The notes under the pieces are model-generated. The model was not told the DNA's origin. It did not search any database and saw only the letters and a program-made list of their open reading frames with translations. A stretch of DNA of 64,000 nucleotides, taken from contig CAUDNR010000136.1 of NCBI GenBank assembly GCA_958430865.1, positions 71,847-135,846 of the forward strand, in the 5' to 3' direction. The stretch comes from Entrophospora sp. SA101. Its lineage: Eukaryota > Glomeromycota > Glomeromycetes > Entrophosporales > Entrophosporaceae. How positions within the stretch are numbered: position 1 is the first letter of the stretch; every line of letters starts with the position of its first letter. The translations under genes were made by a program, and so were the position numbers. Positions 35,816 through 46,420 of the stretch are shown in pieces.

Positions 35816-35848
35816 TTCTGTTGTTTTTGTTTTGCTGAATGAATTCAT
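34925..35848 (-). CDS. Nbp2/Skb5-like SH3 adaptor
   Basis: Exons 35848-35564 and 35476-34925, 278 residues. N-terminal part is dominated by an Asn run of more than 30 residues. At the start of exon 2 is the motif IKIRDFAFPIEDPRHWGQ, like the DFA(Y/F)..DPRH(H/Y)G box of fungal Nbp2/Skb5 proteins. SH3 domain at about residues 193-246 (CALYDFLAENTSELSFKEGD, GWLVAELDGKVGLIPENYV) with the ALYDF, W and PENYV ligand-binding residues present. In yeasts such proteins bridge PAK kinases, MAPK modules and PP2C phosphatases. The family assignment rests on the box plus one SH3 domain. The Asn tract is a pure ATT-type triplet run (35700-35815) and may be length-variable. Confidence 0.75.
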
Positions 35849-36228
35849 TTTTAAATCTATAATAACTACAAAAATATTATTAATATAATATTAATATAAT
35901 TTATACATATTCAGTAGTAATATTAAGGTGGATGGATGAAATCTACAAATATATGTGTTAAAACATAATTATTAAATAAATAATTTTAAAAAAATTATAA
36001 AAAAAAAATTTGGACTCTAATTATGATATAAATCTTACCTTCTAATAAAATTTCATTAAGAAAACAAGAAAAATTATTGATTATTGAATATAATCAGTTT
36101 ATTAATTCTGTAATTGTTAGAAAAATCGTCGATCTTTCTAAATTTAGTAATAATAAATTTAGTGTTTCGGTATTTATGACATGAATTCCGAACATGTAAT
36201 AATAATAATAATAATAGTGATAATAAAA

Positions 36229-36535
36229 GGGATGCCAGAAAACGACGGAGGCGGGTTCAATCCACACTTGCCCGTCCCCCGTCCTTTTCAAGTTTGGCCC
36301 ATTAATACTAGAAAAGGACGGGTGATGGTACGGGTATTCTGCAAAATAATGTAAAAAAGGACGGGTAACTAACATGGAACAGATGTGGCGTGGTGAAGGC
36401 GCAGAAACCCGTCCCCCGTCCTTTTCTATTATTCATGGGCAAATCTGAAAAGAACGGGTTACTATGCCATTACCATCCGTCCTGCTGCTCCTTTTCATTA
36501 TTCGCGGGTAAACAATGAAAAGGACAGATTAAAGG
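36229..36535. repeat. CG-rich element with alternating inverted GTCCTTTTC words
   Basis: Begins GGGATGCCAGAAAACGACGG. Within 300 bases CCCGTCCCCCGTCCTTTTC occurs twice, GTCCTGCTGCTCCTTTTC once, and the inverse GAAAAGGACGGG or close variants four times. GC content is far above the flanks. Lies just beyond the 3' end of the hAT relic, so it may be the subterminal region of that element. No coding frame of note. Confidence 0.6.
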
Positions 36536-36734
36536 TGTTTGTTAAAAATATAATTTTTAATAAACAGGCTGCATAATTGAACTATTATAATTTCCCGTCT
36601 CTATTTATTTCTTATCTCCAACATCATATGATTTTGTAAAATAATAATAATGGCTTCCTTGAGATCTAACAATTTCACCCATGAATTATACATCATATAT
36701 TGATTTTAGTTTTTCTGGTTAATCTTCCTTTAAT

Positions 36735-37360
36735 CTATCTCTCTTGTGGTTTGAACAATGCCTCCAACTGTTTTGGGGAGTTGAGAAATAGCATAAATCT
36801 TCTCATCCTTAGAACTAATACTTTGATACTATCATTGCAATTAAGTGCCCTTTTAATGCAAATTTGCAATGTATGAGCTTCGCAAAGAATTCTTTCAATA
36901 TTTAATGAATTTTTTAATAATCTAGAGCCTAAAACCATATTACTGTCATTACCAACAGTGATAGAAATGATCTTTTCCTCTGTAGCCACTTTAATATTTC
37001 TTTCTCTAATAAATTTTGTATGTGGATAGGGAATGTAAAATAAGTTTAAAAGTGTCTCAGTTAATCCAAAGTTTTCAGAGAGCCAAGAACAAGCTATACT
37101 CATATATCCTTTTTTGATGCAAAGCAATCCAAAAATCTGTGGTCAATGAAGCAAATTGGCAAGTACCAACAAGCTTGTTTTGAATTTCATTAGATGAAGT
37201 ATTATACAGATGCACTATTAATTCCTTAATTAAATTTGTGTTTGAAAGGTTTGAATTGGGATTTAGAAAGTAAATATATTTTTGAAAATTAGGACTTTTC
37301 AAGATATAAAAAGGTGAAGAATCTTTTATTATAAACCAATTTTATAACATGAATCAATAA
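36735..37360 (-). pseudogene. hAT-family transposase relic
   Basis: Minus strand reads SPFYILKSPNFQKYIYFLNP, TCQFASLTTDFWIALHQKR, then with a one-base frame change near 37115 GYMSIACSWLSENFGLTETL, IISITVGNDSNMVLGSRLL, LCEAHTLQICIKRAL and VLRMRRFMLFLNSPKQLEAL. The order TTDFW, CSW, TDN/GNDSNM, AHTLQ is that of hAT (BED-type) transposases. The catalytic-site TDNGSN is changed to VGNDSN. No BED finger and no C-terminal dimerisation region found. Dead. Confidence 0.82.
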
Positions 37361-38082
37361 AATTGATGAAATAATCAATAAAATAAAGCCAAGAAAATCA
37401 TAATCAAAAATAAATCAAACCAACCTCTAGCAATAAAAAATATTCAGAAGAAATTGAAAGGATTTCAAACAATTGTTTGATAAAATGATCGAATTATACT
37501 CAAATTTTCCTTTAGTAAAAAAATGATGGTGAAAATCTATAAATTACTTAGCAAAGGAAAAGGAGTTGCTGCTTCTACAATAAAAAATTTCTATTTACCA
37601 ATGAAAAATGAATCCCAGAAGGAAACAATAGAAGCAACCCAGTAATAGATTAATAAGGAAAAAACCAAAGAGTGACATAGAAGATACTAATATTAGTAAT
37701 AATAATGATATTATTAAAAGTTATAATCAAAAGAATAGTAATAATGAAAGCTATATTTTTGTCAGAGTGCCCAAAAAATAGGTAAAACTCACAAATGGCT
37801 TTGGATCTGAGTATTTTCCTCCTATGCAAGTATATACTCTGAATATTTTTTTTTTTCAGGAGTAGTAGTCCATTTACTATTGGTCAAAATTATGCATAGG
37901 AACAATTAATTAATTAATTTTTTTTACTTTGCAAAAAAAATGTCTATTATCGAAAAATATAAAAGGAATTGGAGCGAGCAAACAAGAAGTATGAAAGGTT
38001 GGAAGGGGGAGGTTAGAGAGGTTGAATGAGTTGGATAAAGTTTGCGGGAAAATAATGAAATAATGCTAAAGAAAAAAAAGTC
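37361..38082. other. Spacer with a scrap of a repeated family
   Basis: Minus strand at about 37840-37740 encodes LHRRKILRSKAICEFYLFFG, nearly matching the frame at 55200 (LHRRRKILGSKTIDEYYLFL). The two are copies of one unnamed repeat. 37570-37650 on the plus strand is an open but short stretch (STIKNFYLPMKNESQKETIE). Otherwise nothing. Confidence 0.4.
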
Positions 38083-38307
38083 GAAAAGGTTATACTTGAA
38101 GAAAAGAAAAACAAAGCCGGAAGACTAATATTAATACTACCAAGTGAACAATTACCTAATAAATCTTATTATTGCATAATTGAAAAAGTCCATTTTCAAG
38201 TAATACCGGGTTATACAATTTATGTCGATCATCGAATTAGATGGCTACAACTTGGAATCAATATGACCGATCAACAACAACCCGAACTCTACTTTTTATT
38301 TGTTTAA
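38083..38307 (+). CDS. Unrecognised exon-like frame
   Basis: 74 codons ending TAA at 38305-38307, with protein-like content: EKVILEEKKNKAGRLILILP, NKSYYCIIEKVHFQVIPGYT, IYVDHRIRWLQLGINMTDQQ. No start codon near; its 3' end overlaps the start of the REI1 relic in another frame. Could be the last exon of a lost gene. Confidence 0.3.
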   Translation, partial: EKVILEEKKNKAGRLILILPSEQLPNKSYYCIIEKVHFQVIPGYTIYVDHRIRWLQLGINMTDQQQPELYFLFV

Positions 38308-39599
38308 CTTGTCAAGCTTGATTTTGTTCTGTTGAAATTCAACGAAATCATTATGTTTCAGATTGACATCGATACAATTTAAAAGGGAAGGTTGTCGAAT
38401 TACCACCTGTAACCTTGGAAGTATTTACTCAAAAAGTCTTGGGGACCTTTTAAATTATGAAGATGAGATAAAGATAACCTTTAGTAAATAAAATTTATGT
38501 TGATTTAAATGTATGCTAATATTATTATAATTGTTATTTAAAACAAAAATTTAAAAGACAAGCACTTTATTATTGGTGGATAAAAAGATAGAAACTTCTA
38601 TTTGTTTAGGAGAGATGGATTGTTTGTTCTGTACACATAAGTCCGATACAATATCACTCATATGACTAAAGTTCATAGTTTCTTCATACCTGAAATTGGA
38701 TATTTAGTTGATATACATGGATTAATTAAATATTTAGGAGAAAAGATTTCGGTCGGTAATGTATGCCTTTACCGTAATGGACGTGGAAAAGAGTTTTCAA
38801 AGTCTTGAAGCTGTTAAAAAACACATGGTAAATTTTTTCTTTTTACCAAGAAAAAAATAAGTTTTCAAGTTTTCAACTAATAAAAAAAATTTATTATTTA
38901 GATTGATAAAAGGTCATACTATGATAATTTATGATCAAGAAGATGATATTATGGAAATATCTGATTATTATGATTTTAGATCTAGCTATTCTGATGTGGA
39001 TATTGATGATAAATGTGAAGATATTGATGATGAGGATGAGGATGAATTACCAAAAAGGTATTGGAAGTTTATTAAATAATTTATTTCTTTATGAATGAAT
39101 GAATAAATAAATAAACAATCTGAATATCTGTGAAATATATTGAATAGGAACATGATATATCAAAATAAAGTGGAATTAGTGTTGCCTTCAAGTGCACGTA
39201 TTGGTCATCTCACTCCTTAGCAAGATATTATAAACAAAATCTCCGTAATAAGAGGTATTTAAGAGATTCTACTAGGAAACTTTATTGATTTTATTGCAAA
39301 TTAATTAATTAATTAATCAATCAACTGTTTGTTTATTTATTTCATGATGATGGTGATGATGATAATGATAGGAAAATAAAGACATTTCAATAATTAAAAA
39401 ATTGATAACTCATTATGCCAATAGTATGGGTTACTCGCAACAATCTGGAGGTGTATTAATCACACATGATGGCGAAAAAAATTTAAAAATTCTTCAACGA
39501 AATAATTATCAAGATAAAAGATGTCAACAGAGTTTTGATACACACATTGGAATCAAAGCAAATAAATTACAACGGTATTTTAAACCACAAGTTATGTAA
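38275..39599 (+). pseudogene. REI1/ZNF622-like 60S biogenesis factor, pseudogene
   Basis: Fragments in order along the plus strand: FICLTCQA, stop, FCSVEIQRNHYVSD, stop, HRYNLKGKVVELPPVTLEVF; CLFCTHKSDTIS, frame change, MTKVHSFFIPEIGYLVDIHG, LIKYLGEKISVGNVCLYRNG; an acidic stretch; KVELVLPSSARIGH, frame change, LARYYKQNLRNKRYLRDSTR; and QQSFDTHIGIKANKLQRYFK at the end. This is the REI1/ZNF622 order, a zinc-finger factor that recycles Arx1/Alb1 from cytoplasmic pre-60S particles. It has two TGA stops (one at the Trp of SDWHRYN), several frame changes and a Cys-to-Arg change in CLYRNG. A working copy must exist elsewhere. Confidence 0.82.
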
Positions 39600-39749
39600 C
39601 TAGATTGGAAATACATTGTGCGAGTATTATTTATTTTCACCAATAATATAATAATAATTTAATAATAATAAAATTTTATTAAATTCCTCAAAATATATCT
39701 AAAAAATCTTATTTAATATTTACTAAAAGAAACAATTTAAAGATATTGT

Positions 39750-40264
39750 TTAATAACGTTTCGAAGGTGACTCTAAACCTTTACGAGCGTTGAAAAACTC
39801 TTTATTGATCGTCATAAGCTAGATAAAAAGAAAAAGAATTAATAAATATCGCTTTTAAATTGCTTATCCATAAGGACTCGAAAGATGAATTTCAATAAAT
39901 TTATTATAAAACTTTTTACTTTATAATTTTGATGTTGCTCGATTTTATTCCAAGGTTGTTGTCCGTCCAATCTTTTTAAAACCACATCAGGACATGTTGT
40001 TAGTGTGTAAATCCCGTATCTTGATTTCGATATCAAAATTTCAATATTGATGATATAAAAAAAGATAAAATATTAAAAACATATATAATTAAAAGAGACT
40101 TACGCTGCACCTACGACAACTCCCCCACTAGCTGCGACAAGCAATGGAACAAGCTAAATATAAATAAAATATAATAGTTTGTTATTTTGAATATTATTTG
40201 AAAAATTACTATTATTATTTCTACTACTTACTGCAATATTTTGTCTTAAAAAGTTTGAAGCCAT
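39750..40264 (-). CDS. NDUFA4/MLRQ-like small mitochondrial inner-membrane subunit
   Basis: Four small exons (minus): 40264-40232, 40153-40104, 40019-39920, 39818-39750. Phases agree; 83 residues, the family's usual 80-90. It starts MASNFLRQNIALVPLLVAAS, a membrane helix follows (VPLLVAASGGVVVGAAYGIY), then TTCPDVVLKRLDGQQPWNKI and QNYKLMTINKEF, matching the NPDV....PWN..... QYK pattern of NDUFA4, a subunit now assigned to cytochrome c oxidase. An alternative ATG lies one codon upstream. Without splicing out the last intron (GTAAAAAG to ATCTAG) the frame would end in an unrelated tail. All introns have GT-AG ends. Confidence 0.8.
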
Positions 40265-40509
40265 CATTAATTATTATTACGGGTAATTTTATTTTTAATT
40301 TCAAGAAGAGAAATTAACTATCCCATCATTTAAATATCATTCATTCTATTATTACATTACTATGATTTTTTAATTCTTCTAATTTTGTCATTTGTCCATG
40401 GGAATATTTTTCATACTGATTGATAATATTTCAACACGTGATTTTTAGCCACAAGATAGATATCAAAAAAATGATAAATGTATGAACATATTTTGTTGCT
40501 TGGGGATCC

Positions 40510-40743
40510 ATGGCTACGTTATTTGGTAGTTTATTTGAGAAATATATATCTGGCTGGATAAATCTTTGTGATTTATATCAAACAAAAGCCCTGGTTCATG
40601 TGGTTACGAATATAATTGTTAAAATTTTGCTTTATGAAAATTGGCAAATATTTTTTGCGAGGAATTTGTTACCGTTACTTTCTAAAAAAAAAAATTACAA
40701 TTCATCTTTATCTTCGTTCCATAATAATTCGATCAAGGTCTAA
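40510..40743 (+). CDS. Unrecognised short open frame
   Basis: 77 codons from ATG: MATLFGSLFEKYISGWINLC, ending NSSLSSFHNNSIKV. Protein-like up to residue 60. A second frame continues directly after (NNSITNTNYSKSLNKGFSPI, KDVPKGSLELIYH), so a frameshift or short intron may join them. No family recognised. Confidence 0.3.
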   Translation: MATLFGSLFEKYISGWINLCDLYQTKALVHVVTNIIVKILLYENWQIFFARNLLPLLSKKKNYNSSLSSFHNNSIKV

Positions 40744-42361
40744 AGGCTGAGTCCAACCTTCTAGAACATTCATTCTTCTTAGAACAAGATGTATTTAGAA
40801 AACAATAGTATTACTAATACTAATTACTCAAAGTCTCTTAACAAAGGCTTTTCACCAATAAAAGATGTTCCGAAGGGCAGTCTAGAATTAATATATCACT
40901 GAAAAATATCATAATTTTTTAAATTTACAATACAAATTAATGAAGCAAGTGATGATGATAAATTTAGATCCTTCTAATTTTGAGTGGCCAATCCTTATTT
41001 TTAATTAATTATTTAATTAGAATGATGATGGAGTCATACAATCTTTTATTTTTCTATTTATTGAAATCTGGTAAATCTAATGTATCATAACTTCAAAACC
41101 ATTCACTGGTAAAGACCTATTCAATCCGATTCGTCCAATCATCCCACTCATTGGTGACAATAAAAATCTTAATTAAAAAAAAAAGATCAAAATCATATTT
41201 ATGATTATTTGCTGCTAGCAATAGTTATTATAGTGGTAATCACTTTTCAATAAGTAAATTTACTTCATTTATTTATCACTATTATTGTTGTTGTTATTGT
41301 GTTGTAATAATTAATTTTAACAACTATTATTAGATTATTATGATTATTCGTTAGATCTTTACAATTCTGCTGATTTAATAGATGATAATATGAAGAAATT
41401 GGTTTGATAACTGAAAATCATTAAAAACAGAGAATGTTCCCAGGATTATGAAAATATCACAGAAACCTGCGAAATAACCAACTACGAACTATACAGTTCT
41501 TTCCAATAAATTGGAATAACATCAAGAAACCAGTAAGGATTGAGGAAAAGAAGATGATAATTAAACAACTTGGAACCAAAAGAAAGGAAGATTTAAAAAA
41601 AATATTAATGATAAAATTGAAGAAGCAATAAGAATTCAAAAGGATATCGGCCTGAATGTTCATCTTTTAAGAGAGAAAAACAATACACCAAACAAAAATT
41701 TGCACCAAACCCAAGAACCGAAACCAGAAATATAACAAAAACTTCAAAGAAGGAACGTCCATAGAAAATTTTCACTTTGAAATAAAAGAAAATTAGCAAA
41801 AGAAGTTTTCGACTAAAAAAAATAAGCACATAAAGAAGTTAGTAGATGAAAAATTGATACAATGAATGACAATAAAAAAAATAATCCGAGAACATTTCAG
41901 ACGAATACAGTTAATTCTAATTCTAATTAATTAATTATTACTATATATATATTTTCATAATAATCTCATTGAATGACGATCATTTATGTTTTTTGTCTTG
42001 ATATAAAATATAACTCCTAAAATATTTTTCTAACACACAGTGAAAGAGTAAGTTGCTAGCTTCCGTTTAATACTATTTTTATTGCACAAAGTAGGCTAGA
42101 CGGATTTTGAAATTTCGTTTTGAAACGTTAATGTTGTTTGATTGATTGGTTTGGCATTTTGACTTTTTTACTTGAAACAAAATTATATTAATGTAATAAC
42201 CAAACTCCTTTCAATCAATTAAATTATGAAAATTTCATAATTGGCAAGTGTGATACGAGTATAAATAGCATAAATGCGTTTTTTAGCTCTTTATAAAACT
42301 TTATAATTCTCTTTACAAAACATTTTTAATTTTCATTCTTTCGTTGTTTATATTAAAAAAC
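40744..42361. other. Intergenic with uncertain coding scraps
   Basis: At 41590-41730 the plus strand reads DLKKNINDKIEEAIRIQKDI then GLNVHLLREKNN, protein-like but ended by stops; a resemblance to methionine synthase is too weak to claim. Otherwise AT-rich with no gene. Sequence 42010-42350 is the leader of the SET gene. Confidence 0.4.
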
Positions 42362-42800
42362 ATGCCTAAAAAACATAATAATAGTATTAGCAAACCTGAC
42401 AAAAACTTCAACTTCAAAGAAGTCACAATTACTTTTTCACCAATAACAGTCTTATTGTTTATATTAACGATTCTATCAGCTATATACAGTTATGATAAAT
42501 ATTATAAAAATCAAGTAACCTGTCAAATTGTTGTTCCAATCGAACAAGATGATAAATATCAATGGTTCTCTGCTCCTGAGCATTTAACTTCCACTGCAAG
42601 TTATAAATCTTTAGACAATGGAGCATTTGTTTACCGGCATATTTTCATGGATGAATTCCAGGAAGAATTCAATGTCAAACCAATTCAATTTCCAGTTAAG
42701 CGATAGAGACTATTATAACCTTTATTCTTTTTTATTGTTTAATCAATTAATCATACCCGATCTATCAATAAATCAAAGTAACTTATTATCGTTATTATTG

Positions 42801-42833
<33 letters not shown>

Positions 42834-43739
42834 GATAATTGATCCAATTCTTAAAGAATATATAAGAAAACATAATCTTACATTTCGTTTGAAGAATGAA
42901 ACAGAAGAATATATACATCAATCAATATCAGCGTCATCAGAAAGGTATGCACCATATATTTCCAGTTTTAAAAAAAGAGTAGAAGAAGGTACTTATGTTG
43001 ATGATGGAAGTGTTTATGTTCGTTGGGTAAATGATGATGTAAGATATGGAATGTTTGCTGGCAAAGATTTCAAACCAGGAGACGTTATTGGAATCTATGC
43101 TGGTAAGATTTTATTTACATGATTGTTATGATAAATTAAGTAAATTTGTTAAATGAATTAATGTTTTAAATTAATTAATGATTCATTTCAATAATATTAG
43201 GTCTGATAACTCCTTCTTCAAATGATCTTGAATATGGTAAAATTCAAATATTCCATTAATATTAATATTAATGACAATCAATAATAATAATAATAACAAC
43301 AACAACAATAATAATAATTTTTAGCATGGGAATATAATTATCTTGTTGATGTTAAAGATGAAGATGGTGAAAAAATAGCTGTTTGTATTGATGGTAAACA
43401 TTCAGGAAATTACATGAGATTTGCTAATCATAGAGACGGTAAATTATTAATTATTTTTTATTGATTGATTAATTTATTGATTGACTGATTTATTGGTTTT
43501 CAATTTCAATTCATTGTTAGATAACCAAAACGGAGGGCAATTATATGTTGTACATGATGATATGTGGAATGTAGTTTACACTGCTCACACTCATATCAAA
43601 GTAAGCAATGATTAATATTATATATTTTTATATTTATTATCTCAGATATATTAATTAAATTTTTTTCTAGACCCATGAACAAATATTCGTTAATTATGGT
43701 CAAGCATATTGGAATAGTAGGAAAAAATATAATTTATAA
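42362..43739 (+). CDS. Membrane-anchored SET-domain protein, six exons
   Basis: Exons 42362-42694, 42835-43102, 43201-43236, 43325-43438, 43521-43600, 43671-43739; phases agree, 299 residues. N-terminal basic stretch then a membrane segment at about residues 22-43 (VTITFSPITVLLFILTILSA). From about 165 a SET domain: VRYGMFAGKDFKPGDVIGIY, AWEYNYLVDV, SGNYMRFANHRDDNQNGG, then HEQIFVNYGQAYW. The NHxxxxN substrate/cofactor knot is present as NHRDDNQN and the closing Tyr as NYGQAYW. SET proteins methylate lysines using S-adenosylmethionine; a single-pass anchor before the domain is unusual. Substrate unknown. The Asn-type ATT run at 42800-42833 is intronic. Confidence 0.8.
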
Positions 43740-44451
43740 ATATTAATAATTAAAATAGATTTTATATTTCAATATCTATTATCAACGATGATATGAAAAG
43801 TAGTAATAGTAGTAAACAGTGATGATGGCGATGAAAGCGTCGAAGCAAATTTCTTTTGAAGTTGATAATTATAACATTAAACTTATTAATAAATATTCTG
43901 ATGCATTTTCTAATTTTAGAGAAAAAAGAATTGCATAATAAAATAATCTAATAATAACATCACATATTAATTTAATTTGATCAATAAATGGTAATTCTAC
44001 CATGATTCTATCCTTTATTAATTCAATTGTAAATATTCTACTACTCAACTTTCCTACAAGTTTGATAAAATGATTGATTAAATACATAATTTCAATGTTT
44101 GGATTTAATTTAAACCTTGTGCGCTGTTGTCGTGAAAACTTTAAAATGTTGGTATTAAAGAATCTATTATCTTTTTATTGCTTTCATAATAATATGGAAC
44201 TATATTTTTCGGGTCTGGTACGATTTCCTGACACTATTTCCCGGCAAGACGTTTTCCGACAACTCAATAATGGTCATGGCAAGAAATAATTTATTTGAAA
44301 GTTTTTTCCAATAATTTAGGATTTAGAAAAATTTTTAATTCAATGTTGGGATGGTCGGTCTCAAAATGTAAAAGAATGAGATATCATTTGGATCACAATT
44401 CAATATTAAACAATTTATAAATAAAGCCCTTAACGGAAAATATATAGGAAA
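43740..44451. other. Intergenic, nothing recognised
   Basis: A 71-codon plus frame at 44074-44289 (MIKYIISMFGFNLNLVRCCR at the start) matches nothing I know and is probably chance. Confidence 0.4.
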
Positions 44452-44660
44452 TGTACAGTCGAACCTTTGTTTCAGCGAATTTTTGTTTTGGCCTCATTTT
44501 TTAATTAACAGTTAATTAATATTAAATATTTTCGTTTCAATGAATTTCATATTTACAACGGACAACGAATTTATTGGTAGTAGTAGTATTAGCATTTTAA
44601 TATTAATATTAATAGTAGGTGCTAGTCGCGTTACAATGAATTTACGCGATACAAAACATT
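44452..44660. mobile_element. pogo/Tigger-like element end
   Basis: Begins TACAGTCGAACCTTTGTTTC, continues AGCGAATTTTTGTTTTGGCC, then CGTTTCAATGAATTTC and, further, AGTCGCGTTACAATGAATTT. The TA plus CAGTCGAACC start and repeated AGCGAATTT words are typical of pogo-type MITEs. The second TIR was not found. Confidence 0.5.
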
Positions 44661-45615
44661 ATATTCAAATAATAAAAAAGATGAAAGTGAACAATAATAA
44701 TAAATTGTTTAATTAAAAGATAACATTATCAAATTACAAAAAATCTGTGTAAATAAAGATGAAATTTTCTTTTATCAAATTTTTACAATTAAAAATTTTT
44801 TTACAATTAAAACCTTTGAAAATGTCTCAACAACAATCATTATCGTCATCCATTAAAAAATGCGTATATATCAACTACTGGACAAAAAATAAAACTATGT
44901 CTCTCATATTGATAGGCTCCCTATGTAAAGCTATATTTATTCAAAAACAGCATTACTTTTTACTTCAAAACTAAGATTTTTACCAATATTGCCTTTATAA
45001 ACTTAGTGGGTGGTTAAAAAAAGAAAAAATAGTTACCAGAATTAAACGATGAAGAAGATATTTTGGCCGAATCCTTTAATTTCGGGCTAAATTAAATTTT
45101 ATTTCTATTTTATTTAATCTATTTTTATTTACATAAGTTTTATTTTTATATTTCTATTTATTATTAATAACTTGTATAATAATAATTATCTATATTCGTG
45201 TATATTTATTTATTATTTATTATTATTATTATTAATTAATCCGTAACACGTTCATATTTATTTAAACTTTATTTAGTAGAGATTAATGACGATTCTCGGA
45301 TTCGCGCAATTCGGGCTAATATGTAAAGAATATGTATATAAAGAACTTAATTTCGACCTAATGTAAAAGTAACTTCTGATAAGTTAATTGGTTTCGACCA
45401 AATAAAACTAAATAAATAAATAGTGATATTTTATTTAAATAAACTTTTATCTTCTTTGAACAAAATTATTTGCTAATCCGAAATCAATTCGTTGATCCCC
45501 TATTCAATCTGATCCACACAAAAATAAAAACAATTGTTATCACCAATTAAAAATACGCTGTCCCAAATTTAATCGGTGACAATATTGTAAGTTTTCATAT
45601 GGGTATAGCTTTATG
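44661..45615. other. Intergenic up to the large transposon
   Basis: AT-rich with no recognised gene. A stretch at 45260-45500 repeats TTTCGACC/TTCGGGCTAAT-type words (AATTTCGGGCTAAAT, AATTCGGGCTAATATG), possibly a small decayed repeat. Confidence 0.45.
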
Positions 45616-45856
45616 TATGGCACGCCAACCATGACAAAAGTCTACATTATTTGACATTTAAAATGAGGGTGGCTTTATTTTAAATATTTTCATCCCTGTT
45701 TTAAATGATTTAAAATTTATTTAAAATGTAAAATTTTTTATTTTAAATGTCACAAATATTACTTAAAATGGCGTCACATGAATTGGATCACTTTTTCAAA
45801 AAAAAATTACAAATTTAGCAATTAACATTTTAAACGAAAAACCTTTCATTTTAAAT
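45616..45856 (+). repeat. Left terminal inverted repeat
   Basis: Inverse partner of 51966-52206. Contains GTCTACATTATTTGACATTT and ATGGCGTCACATGAATTGGA in both copies. Differences are a handful of substitutions and one A/C change in an A run. Confidence 0.9.
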
Positions 45857-46240
45857 GATATTTTCTTTATTTACCTGTTTTACTTCATTCTAACTAAACA
45901 TAGTTAGACGTTATTTTAAATAATAATTTATTTATTTTAAATAGTTAAATTATTATTTTAAATAATTGCTAATTTATTTTAAATAGTTAAATTATTATTT
46001 TAAATAATTGTTAATTTATTTTAAAATACAAAGTGTTATTTTAAAATAACTGTTAATTTGTTTTAAAGTAGTTAAGTGTTTATTTTAAGTAATTAAATGT
46101 TATTTTAAATATTTTTTTTTCTTTTAAACATTTTTAAATTATTTAAAATGTTTAAATTTCATTTAAAATGTTCCAATTCATTTAAAACATTCCAATTCAT
46201 TTAAAATGTTTTGATTTCAAAATGTTTCGATTTTATGAAA
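45857..46240. repeat. Subterminal array of TTTTAAAT words
   Basis: More than 20 occurrences of TTTTAAAT or ATTTAAAA within 380 bases, often as TTATTTTAAATAATT or CATTTAAAATGTT, directly inside the left TIR. The same words occur in the TIRs. Such dense subterminal motifs commonly bind transposase; that role here is inference. The right end lacks an array of this size. Confidence 0.7.
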
Positions 46241-46420
46241 ATTTACATTACTTATTAATTAGGAAAATGAGTCAATTAATACCTTTATTAGGAAATGAAA
46301 GGAGGTAATTAAGGTTCACGGATAATCCAATATTTTTTTCCACGTTAAAAAAAAATAAAGTTTTTTTTTCGCGCTAAAAAAACAGTTTTTTTAAATTAAT
46401 AAGTATTTTTAAAAAAGCAA

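Noticed and set aside
35658..35888. Leu-repeat open frame on the plus strand
   Set aside because: Antisense reading of the Asn-coding ATT triplet run of the Nbp2-like gene.
36094..36375. 93-codon minus-strand frame over the CG-rich element
   Set aside because: Runs through the GTCCTTTTC array and shows no protein-like conservation.
41590..41740. Plus-strand text IEEAIRIQKDIGLN suggested a methionine synthase or similar metabolic gene fragment
   Set aside because: Only about 20 residues are suggestive, no supporting motif or neighbouring exon was found, and the local sequence is Lys/Glu-rich where chance matches are easy.
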